Assembly: GCA_947072565.1 (NCBI GenBank)
Contig: CAMTIM010000036.1
Span: 1 to 64,000, forward strand
Length of the DNA stretch: 64,000 nt
Source of the DNA: an uncultured Peptostreptococcaceae bacterium
Lineage (GTDB): Bacteria; Bacillota; Clostridia; Peptostreptococcales; Peptostreptococcaceae
Direction of reading: 5' to 3'
The position numbers and the translations under genes were made by a program. This document shows positions 45,504 through 54,962 of this stretch, in pieces. The notes under the pieces were generated by a model that was not told where the DNA came from, did no database searches, and saw nothing but the letters and a program-made list of their open reading frames with translations. Position 1 is the stretch's first letter. Each line of letters opens with the position of its first letter.

Positions 45504-46175
45504 CTATCTTCTCCTAATTACATCTTTATTTTCTGATGCTATGCTACTTATTTTACTATTTTGTCCAATTACAACTAAAATACTACCTGATTTTAATTCT
45601 TCTTGTGGTGCTGGAGTAACATTTATACTTTTACCTGTTTTTATAGCTAAAACAGTAATTTCATATCTTGCTCTTAATTCTAAATCGATCAATGTTTTTC
45701 CTACCCAACTAGTTGGCGTAACAATCTCAACTATTGAATATTCAGGGTCTAATTCTATATGATCTAATATATTATCAGAAACTAGATTATGTGCAACTCT
45801 TACCCCCATATCTCTTTCAGGGAATACTACTCTATCTGCACCTATCTTATAAAGAACTTTCGCTTGTAACTCATCTTTGGCTTTACATACGATTTGAGAT
45901 ACGCCCATCTCTTTAGCTATAAGTGTAGCCATTATAGATGCTCTTATATCCGATCCTATTGCAACTATAGCTACATCAAAGTTCCCTAGCCCTAAAGATC
46001 TTAATGACTGCTCATCTGTAACATCTACTATAGCTGCATGAGTAACTTTATCTGCTATATTTTGAATTATTTCTTCACCTTTATCTATTGCCATAACTTG
46101 ATGCCCTAAAAGATGCATAGTTGTAGCTACTGAAGCTCCAAATCTTCCACATCCTATAACTATATATTGCTTCAT
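45504..46175 (-). CDS. Potassium uptake regulatory subunit (TrkA/KtrA, RCK)
   Basis: The 223-residue protein has an N-terminal RCK nucleotide-binding domain (VIGCGRFGASVA, residues 5-16; VDVTDEQ) and a C-terminal TrkA-C domain. It gates the membrane subunit encoded at 46253 in response to nucleotides. The start at 46175 has an AAGGAAG site, whereas the earlier in-frame ATG at 46193 lacks one. It probably forms a two-gene transcript with the membrane subunit, continuing into the methyltransferase. Confidence 0.93.
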   Translation of the reverse strand: MKQYIVIGCGRFGASVATTMHLLGHQVMAIDKGEEIIQNIADKVTHAAIVDVTDEQSLRSLGLGNFDVAIVAIGSDIRASIMATLIAKEMGVSQIVCKAKDELQAKVLYKIGADRVVFPERDMGVRVAHNLVSDNILDHIELDPEYSIVEIVTPTSWVGKTLIDLELRARYEITVLAIKTGKSINVTPAPQEELKSGSILVVIGQNSKISSIASENKDVIRRR

Positions 46176-46252
46176 TTTTTTCTTCCTTTCCATATAAAAT
46201 CATCTCCAATGTCTATTCAATAATATTTATCTCATTTTAAAATTTGTTATAT

Positions 46253-47629
46253 TTATCCAACTATTATTCTACCTTCTGGATATTTAATAGGTGCATTTTT
46301 CTTTATTCCTCTTGATGCTAACGCCATAAATATAGTTAACGATCCTACTCTTCCCATAAACATAAATAAAATTATGAACATTTTACCTAAACTACTTAAG
46401 TTAGGACTTCCACCTATACTAGATCCGACTGTAGCAAAAGCTGATACAACTTCAAATCCGGCTTCTACTAATGTAAAATCTGGATCTGTAATCGAAATAA
46501 TTAAAGTTCCAAAAACAACTACAGTAATTCCTATAAAGAATATTCCTAATGATTTTCTAACTGTAGATGTTCCAATTCTTCTTTCACATATTTCTATATC
46601 TTCTTTTTGAAGTATAAACGATTTAACTGTAAGTACTAGTGTTGCTAATGTAGTAGTCTTTATTCCTCCTCCAGTTGAAGCGGGAGAAGCACCTATAAAC
46701 ATAAGTATTATCATTATAAATATACTACTTTGACGCATTATTGCTAAATCTACAGTATTAAATCCAGCTGTTCTAGTTGTAACCGATTGGAATAAAGCTC
46801 CAAGCAATTTACCTTTTATTCCTAAAGGTCCTAATGTATCTGGATTATTATACTCTAGTACTAATATTAACGCCATTCCTAAAAATATTAGTATAGCTGT
46901 AGTAAATAATACTACTTTTGAATGTATATTTAATTTAGATATCTTTTTATTTTTAATTATATCTAGTATAACAGGGAATCCTAATCCTCCAAAAACTATA
47001 AGTGCACAAATAGTTACGGACACTGTAAAGTTGTTAACATAGGATGTTAATGAAGTAAACGGACCTGAATAAGTTCCCATTAAATCGAATCCAGCATTAC
47101 AAAATGCTGATATAGCATGGAATACACTGTACCATATCCCTTTTATTAGTCCAAATTGTGGAACAAACACAGTAGATAAAAGTAAAGCACCCATACCTTC
47201 TATAGTAAAAGTCATTAATAAGACATATCTTGTTAATTTAACTAATCCAGATAAATCCATTTGATTTAGTGATTCTTGTAATAAAAGTCTTTCTCTTAAA
47301 TTTATTTTCTTTTTAGTTATAAGAGCAAATAACGTTGTTATTGTCATAAATCCCAGTCCACCGACCTGTATTAACATTATTATTACGACTTGTCCAAATG
47401 TATTCCAATATGTAGCCGTATCTACCATAACTAATCCTGTAACACATACTGCTGATGTTGATGTAAATAAAGCATTTAAAAAACCAATGCTTTCTCCACT
47501 TTGAGTTGCAATTGGTAAATTTAATAATAATGCGCCAGTTAAAATAACTAAAGCAAATCCCATTACCATTGTTTGTGTTGGTTGCATTTTATTTATGAAG
47601 GCAGCCAGCTTACTCACTAGTATTTTCAT
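46253..47629 (-). CDS. Potassium uptake membrane subunit (TrkH/KtrB)
   Basis: The 458-residue integral membrane protein has about ten hydrophobic helices in the four-repeat TrkH/KtrB pattern. Selectivity-loop glycines occur in TSTSAVCVTGL, AFCNAGFDL, TRTAGFNTVD and AFATVGSS. The length is closer to KtrB (about 450) than to TrkH (about 480-500). It brings in K+ together with the RCK subunit encoded directly downstream. Confidence 0.94.
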   Translation of the reverse strand: MKILVSKLAAFINKMQPTQTMVMGFALVILTGALLLNLPIATQSGESIGFLNALFTSTSAVCVTGLVMVDTATYWNTFGQVVIIMLIQVGGLGFMTITTLFALITKKKINLRERLLLQESLNQMDLSGLVKLTRYVLLMTFTIEGMGALLLSTVFVPQFGLIKGIWYSVFHAISAFCNAGFDLMGTYSGPFTSLTSYVNNFTVSVTICALIVFGGLGFPVILDIIKNKKISKLNIHSKVVLFTTAILIFLGMALILVLEYNNPDTLGPLGIKGKLLGALFQSVTTRTAGFNTVDLAIMRQSSIFIMIILMFIGASPASTGGGIKTTTLATLVLTVKSFILQKEDIEICERRIGTSTVRKSLGIFFIGITVVVFGTLIISITDPDFTLVEAGFEVVSAFATVGSSIGGSPNLSSLGKMFIILFMFMGRVGSLTIFMALASRGIKKNAPIKYPEGRIIVG

Positions 47630-47831
47630 TTAGCACTAGACCTCCTCTATAATTCAGATAATCCATGGTTATATATCATCTAAATATTTAACCCTTAGAA
47701 CCATTATTATATTATATTCCAAAATTTATTTAAAGACAATGATATATATACCTAATTACGTTAAATTTGTGTAAAGAATATTATTTACATAAGCTTAATT
47801 TTTAATTCTTGTAGTAATAAAAAACTTCATT

Positions 47832-47863
47832 TTTATATAATCAAAAATTTATATAATCAAAAA
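47832..47863. repeat. Perfect tandem duplication of 16 bp
   Basis: TTTATATAATCAAAAA occurs twice in direct succession (47832-47847, 47848-47863). Its core also occurs inverted at 47891-47903 as part of the terminator arm. It probably arose by slippage. Confidence 0.85.
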
Positions 47864-47903
47864 GGCCTTTGAATAAAATTCAAAGACCTTGATTATATAA
47901 ATT
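47846..47903 (-). terminator. Long terminator hairpin after rplT
   Basis: An inner stem AAGGCCTTTGAAT / ATTCAAAGACCTT (one mismatch) is extended by an outer stem AATTTATATAATC / GATTATATAAATT, with a 3-base bulge. The minus transcript has a run of five U after the inner stem. It lies just past the rplT stop codon. Confidence 0.9.
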
Positions 47904-47916
47904 AATTATATTTTGA

Positions 47917-48273
47917 TTAAGCTAATTTTGATTTAGCAACTTCTACTAATTTAGCAAAACCTTCTGCATCATGTATAGCCATTTCAGATAACATTTTTCT
48001 GTTAACTTCTATTCCTGCTAAGTTTAATCCGTTCATGAATCTTGAGTATGATAATCCATGAGCTCTAGTTCCAGCATTTATTCTTTGTATCCAAAGTCTT
48101 CTGAAGTCTCTCTTCTTTAACTTTCTACCTATATATGCGTTCTTTAACGCCTTCATTACGAATGTGTTAGCTGGTCTGTATAATTTACTTCTAGCTCCTA
48201 TATATCCTTTTGCAAGTTTTAACACTTTTTTGTGTTTTTTACGAGCGTTCATAGCTTTTTTAACTCTTGCCAT
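47917..48273 (-). CDS. rplT: 50S ribosomal protein L20
   Basis: The 118-residue basic protein has the L20 signature: [20 protein letters not shown] at the start, then [23 protein letters not shown]. It binds 23S rRNA early in 50S assembly and is known in Bacillus to repress its own infC-rpmI-rplT operon. It is last in that operon. Confidence 0.98.
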   Translation of the reverse strand: MARVKKAMNARKKHKKVLKLAKGYIGARSKLYRPANTFVMKALKNAYIGRKLKKRDFRRLWIQRINAGTRAHGLSYSRFMNGLNLAGIEVNRKMLSEMAIHDAEGFAKLVEVAKSKLA

Positions 48274-48327
48274 CGTTATGACCTCCTTTGTTTTCCTCTG
48301 TTTTTATGTTTTTTTTTAATCCGATTC

Positions 48328-48522
48328 TTAGTATGGTAATAATTGTGCTATTCTTCTAGCATCTCCAGCTGTAACTATTCCTGATTTTCTTAATTGCATC
48401 TTAGTTTTAGCAGCCTTCTTAGTTAGTATATGTCTTCTGAAAGCTTTAGCTCTCTTTAATTTTCCAGTTCCTGTTTTCTTGAATCTTTTAGCAGCACCTC
48501 TATGAGTTTTCATTTTAGGCAT
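48328..48522 (-). CDS. rpmI: 50S ribosomal protein L35
   Basis: The 64-residue, highly basic protein ([20 protein letters not shown]) is a standard L35. It lies between infC and rplT with short gaps, the usual order in bacteria. Confidence 0.98.
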   Translation of the reverse strand: MPKMKTHRGAAKRFKKTGTGKLKRAKAFRRHILTKKAAKTKMQLRKSGIVTAGDARRIAQLLPY

Positions 48523-48549
48523 GTTAATTTCCTCCTCTCAGTTAATCAT

Positions 48550-49059
48550 CTATTTTTTTGGATCTATAATTACAACCATGTTATTACCCTCAAATGCTGG
48601 GGCTTTAGTTGGTTCTCCAAACTCTTTTACTATATCTATGAATTTAAGCATTACTGTTCTTCCGATGTCTTTATGTCCTAGTTCTCTACCTCTGAATCTA
48701 AGCTCAACTTTAACTTTGTCGCCTTTTTTAAGGAACTTTATAGCATTATTAGCTTTAGTATTTAAATCGTTAGTATCTATACCTGGTCTAAGTCTAACTT
48801 CTTTAACAGTTATAGTTTTTTGATTCTTTTTAGCTTCTTTTTCTTTTCTAGCTTGTTCATACTTATGCTTACCAAGATCCATTATTTTACATACTGGTGG
48901 TGCAGCATTAGGTGAAATCATTACTAAGTCTAAATTTTTACTATCTGCTATTGCTTGAGCTTCTTTAGTTGGCATTATTCCAAGTTGTTCGCCACTGTCC
49001 GAGATAACTCTTATTTCTTTATCTCTTATTTGTTCATTGATTGCTTGTTCTTTACTAAT
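48550..49059 (-). CDS. infC: Translation initiation factor IF-3 (AUU start)
   Basis: The 169-residue IF-3 begins ISKEQAINEQIRDKEIRVI, with an N-terminal domain, a basic linker (residues 70-80) and a C-terminal domain ending IDPKK. The start is the ATT complementary to 49057-49059, 7 bases after an excellent GGAGGTG site. An in-frame ATG at 49134 lies upstream inside the leader terminator and has no ribosome binding site. Rare AUU starts are known for infC and let IF-3 limit its own synthesis. Confidence 0.95.
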   Translation of the reverse strand: MSKEQAINEQIRDKEIRVISDSGEQLGIMPTKEAQAIADSKNLDLVMISPNAAPPVCKIMDLGKHKYEQARKEKEAKKNQKTITVKEVRLRPGIDTNDLNTKANNAIKFLKKGDKVKVELRFRGRELGHKDIGRTVMLKFIDIVKEFGEPTKAPAFEGNNMVVIIDPKK

Positions 49060-49074
49060 GGTAGGACACCTCCA

Positions 49075-49262
49075 AATTTTTTTATAAATATAAAAAGCGA
49101 ATGATATAAAATCATCCGCTATATAAGTTAACAAATTTAAAAAGTTTTATGCATAATATCTATAAAAACTTTAACTTATATTTACCCAACAACACTTATC
49201 GTAAGGTGAGAAGCGGACTTCTTCTTCATTTTTTAATTAGTAGCTCAATTAGCTACTCCATA
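49075..49262 (-). promoter_or_regulatory. Leader of infC-rpmI-rplT with terminator hairpin (L20-type leader)
   Basis: About 190 nt of leader contains a GTAGCTAATTGAGCTAC hairpin at its start, inverted segments around AAGTTAAAGTTTTTATAG / ATAAAACTTT, and a final stem GCGGATGAT / ATCATTCGC followed by five U (49092-49119). This arrangement fits the L20-controlled transcription attenuation leader known in Bacillus. The L20-binding fold itself was not verified. Confidence 0.65.
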
Positions 49263-49263
49263 T

Positions 49264-49292
49264 AATATACCATTACATTAATTTTTTTGCAA
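49264..49292 (-). promoter_or_regulatory. Predicted promoter of the infC operon
   Basis: On the minus strand, TTGCAA (49287-49292) and TATATT (49264-49269) are separated by 17 bases. Confidence 0.6.
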
Positions 49293-49484
49293 CTATTTTT
49301 CATTTTTTTTTACATTTTTTAATTTTTTTTTTATTAAATAAGTAATGATTGCCTTGATTTCTGGCCATACTTAAAGATGTTACATACTCTGTGGTTTGTT
49401 TATAGAAAATTTTAATAATAAATATTAGCAACTATGGAAACTATAAAAGCAAGTAAACAATTTTTATTATTGAGGTGTATGGCT

Positions 49485-50885
49485 ATGAAAATGTTAGATA
49501 ATTTTTTAAAGAAGATTAACAAACCAGTACCTGTATTTGCTCAAACTAAAATGGAGAAGGAAAATCCAACTGATGACTCTAGTGCTACTAAGCCAAAAAC
49601 AACATTTTGTGATGTTGCTGGGTTAGAAGAAATAAAAGAAGAGTTATTCGAAATAGTGGATTTTATGAAATCTCCGGGCAAATATCAGAAAATGGGTGCA
49701 AAAATACCTAAAGGAGTCTTATTTTATGGGCCTCCTGGAACTGGTAAAACTTTACTTGCATCTGCTATGGCTGGAGAAACAAATTCATCATTTTTCAATG
49801 TAACTGGTTCTGAGTTCGTTGAAAAATACGTTGGTGTAGGTGCTAAACGTGTTAGAACATTATTTGAAAAAGCTAGAAAAGAAGCACCTAGTATAATCTT
49901 TATAGACGAAATCGACGCTATCGGTGCTAAAAGACATTCTGAAAGTAATAATGAAAAAGACCAAACTCTAAATCAACTTTTAGTTGAGATGGATGGATTT
50001 GCAAAGGATTCTAATGTAATAATAGTTGGAGCTACTAACAGACTAGATTTACTTGATGAGGCTCTACTTAGACCAGGAAGATTTGACAGACATATACACA
50101 TTGGTTCTCCTAATTATCATACTAGATTTGAGATTTTAAAAGTTCACACTAAAAATAAACCAATAGACAAATCTGTAGATTTAGAACTTTTAGCTAAAAA
50201 AACTCATGGTTTTAACGGTGCTCATTTATCAAATATCGCTAATGAAGCTGCTATATTTGCAGTTAGAGAAAATAGCGACATTATCACAGAACTTCATTTT
50301 GATAAAGCAATCGAAAGAGTTATCGCAGGACTTGAGTGTAAAAATTCTGTATTGGTAGAAAAAGAAAAGAAAATAGTTTCATATCATGAAGCAGGACATG
50401 CTATAGTCAGTGATATACTTGGCCTTTGTCCTATTCAAAAGATATCTATAGTTCCAAGAGGTCAAGCTTTAGGATATGTACTTCAACTTCCAGATGAAGA
50501 TAGATATATATACACTAAAGATGAACTAATGGGCAAAATTAAAATTTTACTAGCTGGAAAAGCATCAGAAGAAATAATATTTAACCACAAATCAACTGGT
50601 GCAAAGGATGACCTAAAAAAAGTCACAGATATTGCTAATCAAATGGTGTGTGAATATGGTATGAGTAATTTAGGATTTATGACTATAGATGGAAATATCA
50701 AAACATTTATGTCTAAACAAGTCCAAAAAGAAGCTAATAGCATAGTTCAAAATTGCTATAATGAAACATTAAAACTATTACAAGCAAATATAAATGACTT
50801 ACATTTAGTTTCTCAACATTTATTCGACAAAGAAACAATGACACATGATGAATTAAAATCTTTAATCAAAAAAGAACTTTGTTAA
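49485..50885 (+). CDS. FtsH-like AAA+ zinc protease lacking the membrane anchor
   Basis: The 466-residue protein has an AAA+ module (Walker A GPPGTGKT, Walker [35 protein letters not shown]) and an M41 peptidase domain (zinc motif HEAGH, with the third ligand in [10 protein letters not shown]). Full FtsH is about 600-650 residues with two N-terminal membrane helices. Here only about 40 polar residues precede the AAA module and none is a membrane segment. It should be a soluble ATP-dependent protease. The ATG at 49485 is correctly spaced after GAGGTG, while earlier in-frame starts are not. It is a plus-strand gene with a terminator shared with thrS. Confidence 0.92.
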   Translation: MKMLDNFLKKINKPVPVFAQTKMEKENPTDDSSATKPKTTFCDVAGLEEIKEELFEIVDFMKSPGKYQKMGAKIPKGVLFYGPPGTGKTLLASAMAGETNSSFFNVTGSEFVEKYVGVGAKRVRTLFEKARKEAPSIIFIDEIDAIGAKRHSESNNEKDQTLNQLLVEMDGFAKDSNVIIVGATNRLDLLDEALLRPGRFDRHIHIGSPNYHTRFEILKVHTKNKPIDKSVDLELLAKKTHGFNGAHLSNIANEAAIFAVRENSDIITELHFDKAIERVIAGLECKNSVLVEKEKKIVSYHEAGHAIVSDILGLCPIQKISIVPRGQALGYVLQLPDEDRYIYTKDELMGKIKILLAGKASEEIIFNHKSTGAKDDLKKVTDIANQMVCEYGMSNLGFMTIDGNIKTFMSKQVQKEANSIVQNCYNETLKLLQANINDLHLVSQHLFDKETMTHDELKSLIKKELC

Positions 50886-50908
50886 GTAATAGAAAATTCA
50901 AAGAATAT

Positions 50909-50947
50909 AAAAGGGTGTAGCACTAGAAAATAGTGCTACACCCTTTT
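50909..50947. terminator. Bidirectional terminator between the FtsH-like gene and thrS
   Basis: AAAAGGGTGTAGCACTA / TAGTGCTACACCCTTTT forms a perfect 17-bp stem with a 5-nt loop, with U-runs on both strands. Confidence 0.95.
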
Positions 50948-50964
50948 TATTAGAGTTATACTAA

Positions 50965-52884
50965 TTATCCTTGTATAACATTTGTTCTTTCTTCAACTTC
51001 TTTTAACACTGTTTGTATAAACTCATTTAAATCTAGAGTTCCTACTTCTCCGTTATCTCTTGATCTAACAGATATTTTCTTTTCAGCTTCTTCTTTTTCA
51101 CCTACTACTACCATGTATGGTATCTTTAGAAGTTGAGCTTCTCTTATCTTAAATCCTGTCTTTTCTGCTCTATCATCTATATCAACTCTTATACCTTTTT
51201 CAAATAAAGCTTTTTTAACTTCATTAGCATAATCATTGTATTTATCAGATATAGGAAGTATTCTAACTTGAGTTGGAGCTAACCAAACTGGGAATTTACC
51301 AGCATAATGCTCTATTAATATTCCTATGAATCTTTCTATACTTCCAAATGCAACTCTGTGTATCATAACTGGCTTATGTTTTTCACCATCTTGCCCTATA
51401 TAATTTATATCAAATCTTTGAGGTAATTGCATATCTAATTGTATAGTTCCGCATTGCCATGTTCTACCTAAACAATCTCTTAAATGGAAGTCTATCTTAG
51501 GACCATAGAATGCTCCATCTCCTTCATTTAACTTATATGGTAAGTTTAATTCTTCTAAAGCTTCTCTTAATCCATTTTCAGCAGTTTCCCACTCTTCATC
51601 AGTACCCATTGAATCCTCTGGTCTAGTTGATAGTTCTAAATGGTATTCAAATCCGAAAGTTTTATAAACACTGTCTATTAAGTTTACAACACCTTTTATT
51701 TGCTCTTTTATTTGTTCTGGTAACATGAATATATGTGCATCATCTTGAGTAAATGCTCTAACTCTCATAAGTCCATGTAGTGCTCCTGATAACTCATGTC
51801 TATGAACTCTACCTAACTCACCAACTTTCATAGGAAAATCTCTATATGAATGTGGGCTAGATTTATAATATAACATTGAACCTGGGCAGTTCATTGGCTT
51901 TATAGCAAAGTCTTGCTCATCTATTTGAACAGTGTACATATTCTCTTTGTAGTGGTACCAGTGACCTGAAGTCTCCCATAATTTTTGGTTTAATATTATT
52001 GGAGTTTCTATTTCACAATATCCATCAGCTCTGTGTATCTCTCTCCAGAATTTTAATAATTCATTTTTAAGTTCCATACCTTTTGGTAAGAATAATGGGA
52101 ATCCTGGTCCTTCTTCTGGTATAAAGAATAAATCTAACTCTTTACCTAATTTTCTATGATCTCTTTTTTTAGCTTCTTCTAGTAAATGTAAGTATTCTTC
52201 TAAATCTTTATTCTTTTCAAAAGTTATACCATATACTCTTTGAAGCATTTTGTTCTTTTCGTCACCTCTCCAGTAAGCACCTGCTACACTTAATAACTTA
52301 ACTGCCTTAACTTTTTTAGTTGAAGGTAAGTGTGGTCCTCTACATAAATCAGTGAAGTCTCCTTGTTTATAAAACGATATTATTTCGCCTTCTGGTAAAT
52401 CTTCTATAAGCTCAACTTTATATATTTCTTCGTTTTCTTTTGCCCAAGCTAAAGCTTCTTCTTTTGGTAACTCGTATCTCTCTACCCTTAAATCTTCTTT
52501 AGCTATTTTTTTCATTTCTTTTTCGATTTTCTCTAAATCTTCCATTGTTAGTCTGTGCTCTAAATCTATATCATAGTAGAATCCATTTTCTATACTTGGC
52601 CCTATCGCAAACTTAGCTTCTGGATATAATTTTTTTATAGCTTGAGCTAACATATGTGCAGATGTATGTCTAAACACATCTTTACCTTCTACATCATCAA
52701 ACTTAAATAAGTTTAATTCACAATCTTTTTCTACTTTGTAGTCTAATCCTACAACGTCCCCATTAACTGATGCTGCAACTATTGCTCTAGCTAACCCTTC
52801 ACTTATAGATTTAGCTATATCCATAACAGATATTTCATTTTCAAACTCTTTTATTGACCCATCTTTTAAAGTAACTTTTATCAT
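50965..52884 (-). CDS. thrS: Threonyl-tRNA synthetase
   Basis: The 639-residue class II synthetase has the N-terminal TGS domain (1-60), the second additional editing domain with HTSAHMLAQAIK, the catalytic core containing PMNCPGSMLYY and VGELGRVHRHELSG, and the C-terminal anticodon-binding domain (LAPTQVRILPIS onward). The length is normal. It is regulated by the T-box upstream. Confidence 0.98.
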   Translation of the reverse strand: MIKVTLKDGSIKEFENEISVMDIAKSISEGLARAIVAASVNGDVVGLDYKVEKDCELNLFKFDDVEGKDVFRHTSAHMLAQAIKKLYPEAKFAIGPSIENGFYYDIDLEHRLTMEDLEKIEKEMKKIAKEDLRVERYELPKEEALAWAKENEEIYKVELIEDLPEGEIISFYKQGDFTDLCRGPHLPSTKKVKAVKLLSVAGAYWRGDEKNKMLQRVYGITFEKNKDLEEYLHLLEEAKKRDHRKLGKELDLFFIPEEGPGFPLFLPKGMELKNELLKFWREIHRADGYCEIETPIILNQKLWETSGHWYHYKENMYTVQIDEQDFAIKPMNCPGSMLYYKSSPHSYRDFPMKVGELGRVHRHELSGALHGLMRVRAFTQDDAHIFMLPEQIKEQIKGVVNLIDSVYKTFGFEYHLELSTRPEDSMGTDEEWETAENGLREALEELNLPYKLNEGDGAFYGPKIDFHLRDCLGRTWQCGTIQLDMQLPQRFDINYIGQDGEKHKPVMIHRVAFGSIERFIGILIEHYAGKFPVWLAPTQVRILPISDKYNDYANEVKKALFEKGIRVDIDDRAEKTGFKIREAQLLKIPYMVVVGEKEEAEKKISVRSRDNGEVGTLDLNEFIQTVLKEVEERTNVIQG

Positions 52885-52914
52885 TTTTTTACCTCCTTGA
52901 TTAATTTTTTATAT

Positions 52915-53165
52915 TAAAAAAACTCGACCCAAATAATGTATTTGGGACGAGTATTAATTCGCGGTTCCACCCAAGTTGGCGTATATTTATACAACCCTCT
53001 TGATGACTATAAGGTAGTCAACCGAATACTTTCGCATATATATTAATATATGTTAATAAATTCTGCTCCAAGGTAGTTTTCAAATAGTCATATTTAGATA
53101 AGCTTTCAGCCGGTGACTTATCCTCTCTGACAATTGTTTCTATTTTACTCTTCCTTTTCATAGCT
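52915..53165 (-). promoter_or_regulatory. T-box riboswitch of thrS
   Basis: The minus-strand leader contains the T-box motif TGGAACCGCG (52960-52969). It is followed by a terminator stem ACTCGTCCCAAATA / TATTTGGGTCGAGT and a U-run at the 52915 end. Stem I starts near GAGTAAAATAG. The specifier codon, in the segment CTACCTTGGAGC, is ACC (complement of 53072-53074), a threonine codon. Confidence 0.95.
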
Positions 53166-53184
53166 TTGTTTTAAATTTAATATA

Positions 53185-53213
53185 ATTATAGCAGATACTT
53201 ATATTTGTAGCAA
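53185..53213 (-). promoter_or_regulatory. Predicted promoter of the thrS leader
   Basis: On the minus strand, TTGCTA (53208-53213) and a perfect TATAAT (53185-53190) are separated by 17 bases, shortly upstream of T-box stem I. Confidence 0.6.
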
Positions 53214-53224
53214 CAATAAATATA

Positions 53225-53827
53225 TTATATAAATATAATTATTAATCCTTGCACTATACCTATTAAGAATCCTAATACTAAACCTAATATCTCTATATGC
53301 TTTAATTCATTTTTTGCTATTCTAAGTATTATTTCCTCTAGTTCATATAAATCTAAGTTGTTTATCTTATCTTCTACCATTTTACCAATATCTATACGCT
53401 TATTTGCTTTTCTTATTACTTCTTCACTTAAATCGTCTATACTTTGCTTTATTTCATTTTCAATTGCTTCTGATACATACCCTTGTATGATATTTTTTAT
53501 AGCACTAGGAGCAAATGCCATTTTTTCATTTATTATAACTTTGACTTTTACCTTTATGTACTCTACTACATTTTCTTTATCTTCTTCTGTTATTATATTT
53601 TCTAATATTTCATCTAATGAAATAAATTCCTTTTGAACTATTTCCCCTATATTACTAGCAATCTCAGTTTTTCGTTTTGGTATTAATCCTATAATCTCTT
53701 TGTTTATTATTGGTATTTTAATAGGTTTTATAGGCCTAAATATTAGCTTGATTGCTACAACATTAGTTACATATCCTATTATTCCACCTATACTTGCTAA
53801 TATTAATATTTTAAATATATTACTCAT
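53225..53827 (-). CDS. DUF445 family membrane protein
   Basis: The 200-residue protein has one N-terminal membrane helix (about 5-25), the family motif GYVTNVVAIKLIFRP, a helical middle, and a C-terminal hydrophobic helix (LGLVLGFLIGIVQGLIIIFI). This is the shape of short DUF445 proteins such as YheB relatives. Function is unknown. The start at 53827 has a GAGGAG site, while the frame upstream does not. Confidence 0.9.
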   Translation of the reverse strand: MSNIFKILILASIGGIIGYVTNVVAIKLIFRPIKPIKIPIINKEIIGLIPKRKTEIASNIGEIVQKEFISLDEILENIITEEDKENVVEYIKVKVKVIINEKMAFAPSAIKNIIQGYVSEAIENEIKQSIDDLSEEVIRKANKRIDIGKMVEDKINNLDLYELEEIILRIAKNELKHIEILGLVLGFLIGIVQGLIIIFI

Positions 53828-53968
53828 AATAAATTCTCCTCGTCCCAATATAATATATAGTTCACTTTATAACTATTTATTATACCATTATAAGACTTTT
53901 ATCGAATTTTAAAAAGTAATATTTTATTATTGTTATTATGATAAATTAAATATTAATACTTATTTAAT

Positions 53969-54769
53969 TTAATTTTCATATACTGTTACTACCTTATTAA
54001 CAAATATAGATTTTATAGTTTCTATTATTTCTTTAGATGCGTTATTATTTAGTGTATCTAATATTTCTATTTTTTTAGGACAAAGTGTTAATAGTGTGCT
54101 TATTAAAAAATCCTCATAATTTAAATTTTCTTTAATTATCATATTTACAATTTCTTGATTATCAATATTATCTATCCTATTGCCATCTTTGTCGTATAAT
54201 AAAAATGAATTATCTTTCATTATATGAACTTTTAATAAATCTATCTTTTCATCCTGCATATCTATAAAATATTTTAAAACATTTATAAACTCATCTTGGT
54301 CTTTTTTTATTATATATTCTTCTACTGCTATATCAACTATATTTGATATGTATTTAGAAAAACCTTTCATTCTAAATTTCACAAAACCTTCTAGATTTAT
54401 ATAATCATTATTTTGTATATAATTATATACAGCGCTATAAACAGATTGTCTAATTAAATTTTCTTTTTGAACAAACAAATCTAATAAATGCACATATATT
54501 TTTTCGTCTTCTTTTAAATATGTATCATGATATTGCTTTAATAAATGTTCTTTTAACATTTTTTCTTTCATTATGCCAATTATTAAATCAGTTATTTCTT
54601 CAGTTGCTTCTTTTTTATTTATTTCATTTTGTTTATCAGAACTTATTTCTATTTCTACAAGTTCATCATCATATTTCAGTTCCTTTTTTAAGTTATTGCT
54701 ATTTAAAAATTTCATAGCATATGCCTTATCTTGTTCTGATAAAGTTAGGTAAATATTTTTCATTGTCAA
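53969..54769 (-). CDS. ytxC: YtxC-like sporulation protein
   Basis: The 266-residue protein, rich in Ile, Lys and Glu and largely helical, resembles YtxC, a protein of unknown mechanism annotated as sporulation-related. In Bacillus ytxC is adjacent to thrS, and here it lies one gene upstream of thrS, which supports the call. No signal peptide is seen. A TTG at 54769 is ideally spaced from GGAG. The ATG two codons later (54763) is the alternative start. Confidence 0.8.
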   Translation of the reverse strand: MTMKNIYLTLSEQDKAYAMKFLNSNNLKKELKYDDELVEIEISSDKQNEINKKEATEEITDLIIGIMKEKMLKEHLLKQYHDTYLKEDEKIYVHLLDLFVQKENLIRQSVYSAVYNYIQNNDYINLEGFVKFRMKGFSKYISNIVDIAVEEYIIKKDQDEFINVLKYFIDMQDEKIDLLKVHIMKDNSFLLYDKDGNRIDNIDNQEIVNMIIKENLNYEDFLISTLLTLCPKKIEILDTLNNNASKEIIETIKSIFVNKVVTVYEN

Positions 54770-54936
54770 CTACTCGCTCCTTTCTTGCTATAAGAGGAAG
54801 TATAAAAATCAATTTGATAATTTATTAGTACTTAGAATAGATTTTTTAATCTCATCTACAACAACTCTTTCTTATATTATATCTATATTTGTTTTATTTA
54901 ATTCATATTATATGCTTACAAATATTTTTCAAAAAA

Positions 54937-54962
54937 AAATGATAGCATATGCTATCATTTTT
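54937..54962 (-). terminator. Intrinsic terminator after the nucleoside ABC permease gene
   Basis: The palindrome AAAATGATAGCATATGCTATCATTTT is followed by a long U-run on the minus transcript. It abuts the stop codon at 54963. Confidence 0.92.
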
